From positions 1 through 64,000 of the forward strand of contig JAZNSN010000045.1 of the NCBI GenBank assembly GCA_045591315.1: a DNA stretch of 64,000 bases. The letters run 5' to 3'. This document shows, in pieces, positions 60,303 to 64,000 of this stretch. This DNA is from HGM04593 sp045591315 (GTDB taxonomy: Bacteria > Bacteroidota > Bacteroidia > Bacteroidales > Bacteroidaceae). A program made the position numbers and the translations under genes. Position 1 is the first letter of the stretch. The number at the start of each line of letters is the position of its first letter. The notes beneath the pieces were generated by a model that saw nothing but the letters and a program-made list of their open reading frames with translations, did no database searches and was not told where the DNA came from.

Positions 60303-61298
60303 TTATCCTCTGTTATATATTTTGGTAAGGTTCTCTTTTGTCTCAAGAGGCTGCTTCAGAATCATCTTGTACCAGAATGCCTTCAGGAATCCCATTCCAT
60401 AGCCGGTTATCTGCACTGCTGCAGCAACCACCGACAAGGAAGCAACCTTAAAGCTTCTGTTCTTGAACAGGGAATCGAAGAATATAAGAAGCATGTAGAA
60501 CAAAGGGAGAAGCAACAGCCAGGGACAGAAGAAAGAGGCCGCAAGAAGCACCGCACCCATTATGAGCATCAATGCCGGTGCCGCATGCACCGCCTTCAGC
60601 GAACCGGGATGTATAAGCTGTAGCCATATGCGTGCCTGCCCGAAGTTGTTCACCTGCTTGTAGAAACGCTTCATGTCGATTCGTCTCTTGTGATAGACAT
60701 ACACCTCTCGTATAAGGCGTATATTGAAACCTGCATTGCGAATCCTTATGCTGAGGTCGATATCCTCACCCATCATATCCTTGAAATCGCCCACTTTCCT
60801 ATAGACCTCCTTAGAAAGGCCCATATTGAATGTGCGCGGACAGAACTTCTCCATCACTGCCTTGCCACCGCGTATGCCGCCGGTTGTCCAGAACGAAGTC
60901 ATGGCATGACTGACAGCCTTCTGCATATCGGAGAAAGAGCTGTCGGCAGCATCGGGACCGCCAAAACAGTCGCAATAGCCGTTCTTCATCGCCTCTTCGA
61001 GCTTTTCGAAGTATGTAGGCGGAAGAATCACATCGGAGTCGAAGAACAGCAGATAATCACCTTCGGCCCTCTCCATGCCATAGTTGCGCGTATCGCTGCG
61101 ACCCGAATTATCCTTGTAGAAATAGCGGACAGTAAAAAAAGAACGATAGTGACCAAGCAAATGATCACACCGTTCTTTTGAGCCATCCTCTATAATCAGC
61201 AACTCAAATGGTTTTACCGTCTGAGCCGACAGGCTGTCGAGCAGTTCCTTTACCTCGCCGGGCCTGTTATATACCGGAACAATTATAGAGTATAACAA
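60303..61298 (-). CDS. Family 2 glycosyltransferase, membrane-anchored
   Basis: A 331-residue GT2 protein. SIIVPVYNRPGEVKELLDSL opens the GT-A fold; GDYLLFFDSDVILPP has the DxD metal site, and GEDIDLSIRIRNAGF the acceptor-region ED motif. The C-terminal 80 residues include two or three membrane helices (PALMLIMGAVLLAASFFCPW). It likely makes a cell-surface polysaccharide or glycolipid. No ATG is near the N-terminus; the first credible codon is TTG 61298, preceded by a stop two codons upstream. Confidence 0.86.
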   Translation of the reverse strand: MLYSIIVPVYNRPGEVKELLDSLSAQTVKPFELLIIEDGSKERCDHLLGHYRSFFTVRYFYKDNSGRSDTRNYGMERAEGDYLLFFDSDVILPPTYFEKLEEAMKNGYCDCFGGPDAADSSFSDMQKAVSHAMTSFWTTGGIRGGKAVMEKFCPRTFNMGLSKEVYRKVGDFKDMMGEDIDLSIRIRNAGFNIRLIREVYVYHKRRIDMKRFYKQVNNFGQARIWLQLIHPGSLKAVHAAPALMLIMGAVLLAASFFCPWLLLLPLFYMLLIFFDSLFKNRSFKVASLSVVAAAVQITGYGMGFLKAFWYKMILKQPLETKENLTKIYNRG

Positions 61299-61400
61299 AA
61301 TTTAGTATTTAAGGTTTATACATTAAAAAGCCGATACCCGGAATGCAATGCAAAGGACATCCTTTGAGCATCCTTGATCCTCATCTTTTTAACAGGCTAA

Positions 61401-61967
61401 TCAAGCCTTTACACGACCTACGTATGAACCGTCGCGGGTATCAACCTCAACGAGCTCGCCCTCATTGATGAAGAGAGGAACACGAATCTCGGCACCTGTC
61501 TCCAATGTAGCAGGCTTTGTTGCGTTGGTAGCTGTATCGCCCTTGAGACCAGGCTCTGTATAAGTGATTGCAAGAACAACCTTTACAGGCATATCGGCAA
61601 AGAGAATAGTCTCTGTTGAAGCATCGGTAACAACCTCAAGTGTCATACCCTCCTTCATGTAGGCAACACCGTTTATCTGGTCGCCTGAGATGTTTACCTG
61701 CTCGTATGTCTCCTGGTTCATGAATACGTATTCGTCACCCTCCTGGTAGAGATACTGGTAAGGACGGCGCTCAACGCGTACATCCTCAAGCTTCTCACCG
61801 ATGTTGAAACGACGCTCTAGAACGTAGCCGTCAACAACGTCTTTCAGCTTTGTACGCATGAAAGTGTTACCCTTGCCCGGCTTTACGTGCAGGAAGTCGA
61901 TGCAGAAATACAACTTGCCATCCATGCGGATAGCTGTACCGATTTTGATGTCTTGAGCATTAATCAT
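61401..61967 (-). CDS. efp: Elongation factor P
   Basis: A 188-residue three-domain translation factor that frees ribosomes stalled at polyproline. KOW-like domain I starts MINAQDIKIGTAIRMDGKLY; the tip loop HVKPGKGNTFMRTKL holds the lysine that in many bacteria is modified (Lys in PGKGN). Domains II and III include YVFMNQETYEQV and LFINEGELVEVDTRDGSYVG. ATG 61967 gives the standard length. It has its own promoter. Confidence 0.96.
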   Translation of the reverse strand: MINAQDIKIGTAIRMDGKLYFCIDFLHVKPGKGNTFMRTKLKDVVDGYVLERRFNIGEKLEDVRVERRPYQYLYQEGDEYVFMNQETYEQVNISGDQINGVAYMKEGMTLEVVTDASTETILFADMPVKVVLAITYTEPGLKGDTATNATKPATLETGAEIRVPLFINEGELVEVDTRDGSYVGRVKA

Positions 61968-62037
61968 AATATTCTGTTTTGTGTTAATATAGTTCACCAA
62001 GAAGCACGCAATACTGTATCTTGCGCATAATCGGGTA

Positions 62038-62069
62038 CAAAGATAACAAAAACAGAGAATATATACAAC
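62038..62069 (-). promoter_or_regulatory. Promoter of efp
   Basis: On the minus strand: GTTG (62066-62069), 20-base spacer, TATCTTTG (62038-62045). Confidence 0.72.
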
Positions 62070-62150
62070 GGTTGCTTTCTTTTTATCTGTACACGCCCGC
62101 GATTCATACTAATAAGATTTTATATTTAAAATTTATTAAGAATTCAATTA

Positions 62151-62181
62151 TTTCGAGAAACACGAATTATGACTAATTTTG
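62151..62181 (+). promoter_or_regulatory. Promoter of the RND adaptor gene
   Basis: TTTC (62151-62154), 19-base spacer, TAATTTTG (62174-62181), 51 bases before the ATG. Confidence 0.6.
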
Positions 62182-62232
62182 TAAAATTAGAATACTATGT
62201 AAATAATTTTCAAACAAGCAAACATCATAGAC

Positions 62233-63309
62233 ATGAACAAGAAACTCAAATGGGGGCTGATAGCAACTTTGGTTGTTGCCATTGGAGCATTCGGATATTA
62301 CCAGCTTACACCTAAGGAGAATGAAGAATTGTCCGCGGCCGAGAACAAGCCTAAAGGCGGAGGAAAGAAAGTTTTGAGCGTAAATGCGAAGATTCTCAAA
62401 CCCCATCTGCTGACAGACGAGATTCTGGCTGTAGGCCGTCTTGTCCCCGACGAAGAGGTACAGCTCTCGTTCGAGACATCCGGAAAAATCACAGGCATAT
62501 ACTTCAAGGAGGGCAGCCATGTCAAGAAAGGGATGCTTCTAGCCAAAGTAAACGACCAGCAGTACCAGGCACAGCTTGTACGCCTTGAGGCTCAGTTGCC
62601 TCTTGCCGAGGAGCGTGTATATAGACAGAATGCGCTGCTGCAGCGTGACGCCGTGAGCAAGGAAGCTCTTGAAATTGTAAAGACAGAGCTTGCAACCCTG
62701 AAAGCCGATATCGACAAGATAAAGGCTCAGATAGAAATGACTGAGCTCCGTGCACCGTTCGACGGTGTCATAGGTTTGCGCCAGGTGAGCGTAGGCGCAT
62801 ACGCATCCCCGACAACCGTCATAGCCACACTCACATCGGTAAAGCCGATAAAAGTAGAGTTCTCGGTAGCGGAGCGATATGCCAACGAAGTGAAGAAAGG
62901 CACAAACCTCACCTTCCAGGTAAACGGCAGCATCGAGACATACCATGCTCAAGTATATGCCACAGAATCAAGCCTCGACCCGGAGACACACAACTTGCCC
63001 GTAAAAGCACTCTACCCCAATAGCAACGGCGAACTGATGCCGGGACTTTATGCCGACATACGCCTTAAGCAGAAAGAGATTGAGAACGCAATCGCAGTCC
63101 CTGCTGAAGCCATTGTTCCCGAAATGGGCAAGAGCAAGGTTTTCATATACAGGAACGGCAAGGCCGAACCCGTTGAAGTAACGACCGGCCTGCGTACCGA
63201 GGCCGAAGTACAGATTCTCAAAGGGCTGAGCGAAGGTGACACTATTCTGACATCAGGTACACTGCAGCTACGCAAGGGCTCAGTTGTCGAGATAGCATCA
63301 ATGGAGTAA
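62233..63309 (+). CDS. RND efflux periplasmic adaptor
   Basis: A 358-residue membrane-fusion protein. One N-terminal helix anchor (WGLIATLVVAIGAFGYYQL), a split biotinyl-lipoyl domain (SFETSGKITGIYFKEGSHVK and LRAPFDGVIGLRQVSVGAYA), a coiled-coil hairpin between them (QAQLVRLEAQLPLAEERV), and a C-terminal beta-barrel. It links the inner-membrane pump to a TolC duct. The pump gene follows after 21 bases. Confidence 0.92.
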   Translation: MNKKLKWGLIATLVVAIGAFGYYQLTPKENEELSAAENKPKGGGKKVLSVNAKILKPHLLTDEILAVGRLVPDEEVQLSFETSGKITGIYFKEGSHVKKGMLLAKVNDQQYQAQLVRLEAQLPLAEERVYRQNALLQRDAVSKEALEIVKTELATLKADIDKIKAQIEMTELRAPFDGVIGLRQVSVGAYASPTTVIATLTSVKPIKVEFSVAERYANEVKKGTNLTFQVNGSIETYHAQVYATESSLDPETHNLPVKALYPNSNGELMPGLYADIRLKQKEIENAIAVPAEAIVPEMGKSKVFIYRNGKAEPVEVTTGLRTEAEVQILKGLSEGDTILTSGTLQLRKGSVVEIASME

Positions 63310-63330
63310 CACTGCATAAAAGGCAAGGAT

Positions 63331-64000
63331 ATGAATATTTCAGAACTAAGTATCCGCAGGCCGGTGCTTGCAACGGTACTCACAATCATAATAATCCTTT
63401 TCGGCATGATAGGATACTACACGCTAGGAGTACGTGAGTACCCTTCGGTCGATAACCCTATAATATCGGTGAGCTGCAGCTATGCCGGAGCCAATGCCGA
63501 TGTAATAGAGAACCAGATAACTGAACCGCTGGAGCAGAACATCAACGGTATTCCGGGAATACGTTCGCTGACCAGTGTGAGCCAGCAGGGAAACTGCCGC
63601 ATCACAATTGAATTCGAACTGTCGGTTGACCTTGAGACTGCAGCCAACGACGTTCGCGACAAAGTATCTCGCGCACAGCGTTACCTGCCACGCGACTGCG
63701 ACCCTCCTACTGTATCAAAAGCCGATGCCGACGCCATGCCTATACTCATGGTGGCCGTGCAGAGCGACAAGCGTTCGTTGCTTGAACTGAGCGAAATTGC
63801 CGACCTTACGGTAAAGGAGCAGCTGCAGACAATTCCCGACGTGAGCGGTGTACAGATATGGGGAGAGAAACGTTATTCCATGCGTATATGGCTCGATCCG
63901 GTGAGAATGGCAGCATACGGGCTTACCCCGATTGATGTCAAGAATGCTGTCACAAAAGAGAATGTCGAACTGCCGTCGGGAAGCATCGAAGGAAACACTG
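63331..64000 (+). CDS. RND-family efflux pump, 3'-truncated by window edge
   Basis: The first 223 residues of a HAE1-type resistance-nodulation-division transporter: ISELSIRRPVLATVLTIIII (first membrane helix), REYPSVDNPIISVSCSYAGA, then the porter domain EPLEQNINGIPGIRSLTSVS and IPDVSGVQIWGEKRYSMRIW. Full-length proteins have about 1,030 residues. It exports drugs, bile or other hydrophobic compounds using the proton gradient. Directly after the adaptor gene; substrate not inferable. Confidence 0.95.
   Translation, partial: MNISELSIRRPVLATVLTIIIILFGMIGYYTLGVREYPSVDNPIISVSCSYAGANADVIENQITEPLEQNINGIPGIRSLTSVSQQGNCRITIEFELSVDLETAANDVRDKVSRAQRYLPRDCDPPTVSKADADAMPILMVAVQSDKRSLLELSEIADLTVKEQLQTIPDVSGVQIWGEKRYSMRIWLDPVRMAAYGLTPIDVKNAVTKENVELPSGSIEGNT

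Noticed and set aside
61351..61366. Small palindrome CAAAGGA-CA-TCCTTTG after efp
   Set aside because: Probably a weak part of the efp terminator; no clear U-tract to support more.
57125..64000. One tripartite efflux operon of TolC, adaptor and RND pump
   Set aside because: The TolC-like gene is about 3.9 kb away with five opposite-strand genes between; it may serve another pump.

Overview
This 64 kb window looks like chromosome from a member of the order Bacteroidales, probably a gut or oral Prevotella/Bacteroides relative. The evidence is the Bacteroidetes promoter pattern (TTTG, 19-21 bases, TAnnTTTG) ahead of many genes, weak Shine-Dalgarno sequences, SprA (the giant type IX secretion translocon protein), surface proteins ending in 'YDLQGRKL...GIYIVNGK'-type tails, secreted glycosidases, DUF3316/DUF4491/DUF3467 proteins, and a tmRNA whose tag ends NYALAA. 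No species can be named from the sequence alone.

Layout. 1-3 kb: the 3' part of a repeat-rich surface protein and a 57-residue companion peptide. 3.1-7.4 kb: a ZapB-like coiled-coil protein, ZapA, RNase Y, the manganese exporter MntP and a ResB-CcsA fusion for cytochrome c maturation. 7.4-8.9 kb: tmRNA and an AraC-type regulator. 9-12.7 kb (minus strand): glyS-FKBP lipoprotein-DUF3467 operon and a PEGA/Sel1-repeat protein. 12.9-17.6 kb: topoisomerase IV subunit A, a DUF3316 protein, an S41 peptidase lipoprotein and tRNA-Leu(TAG).

17.6-22.7 kb is an AT-rich accessory island beginning exactly at the 3' end of tRNA-Leu. It holds the tail of a serine recombinase running into the tRNA, a McrB/McrC type IV restriction pair, a cationic 51-residue small ORF, structured intergenic RNA, a Panacea-domain antitoxin with an adjacent small toxin-like gene (a PanAT-type pair), a gene relic, and a tandemly duplicated promoter segment. 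This is the part most likely to hold a poorly described system.

22.7-32.3 kb returns to core-like composition: NUDIX hydrolase, M23 peptidase, a 1422-residue secreted GH2 beta-galactosidase, DUF4491 protein, GH29 fucosidase, CutC and xanthine phosphoribosyltransferase. 32.3-45.1 kb: a duplicated intergenic segment, a transglutaminase-like secreted protein, an ABC exporter, RuvA and SprA. 45.1-55.4 kb: tRNA-Arg(CCT), a TPR protein, an AraC-type HTH protein with a DNA alkylation repair protein, Fur-family regulator-purA, a zinc peptidase, hisS, a lipoprotein, pta-ackA and another lipoprotein. 55.6-64 kb: CCA-adding enzyme, TolC-like protein, a minus-strand GT2-radC-DUF59-lpxH operon, EF-P, and an RND efflux adaptor plus the start of its pump.

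Functional links: SprA would export the surface protein at the left edge and the beta-galactosidase, whose C-termini look like type IX sorting domains. GH2 and GH29 point to growth on host or plant glycans, and pta-ackA to acetate production. Protein names are by recognition of motifs and family resemblance; no database search was possible.
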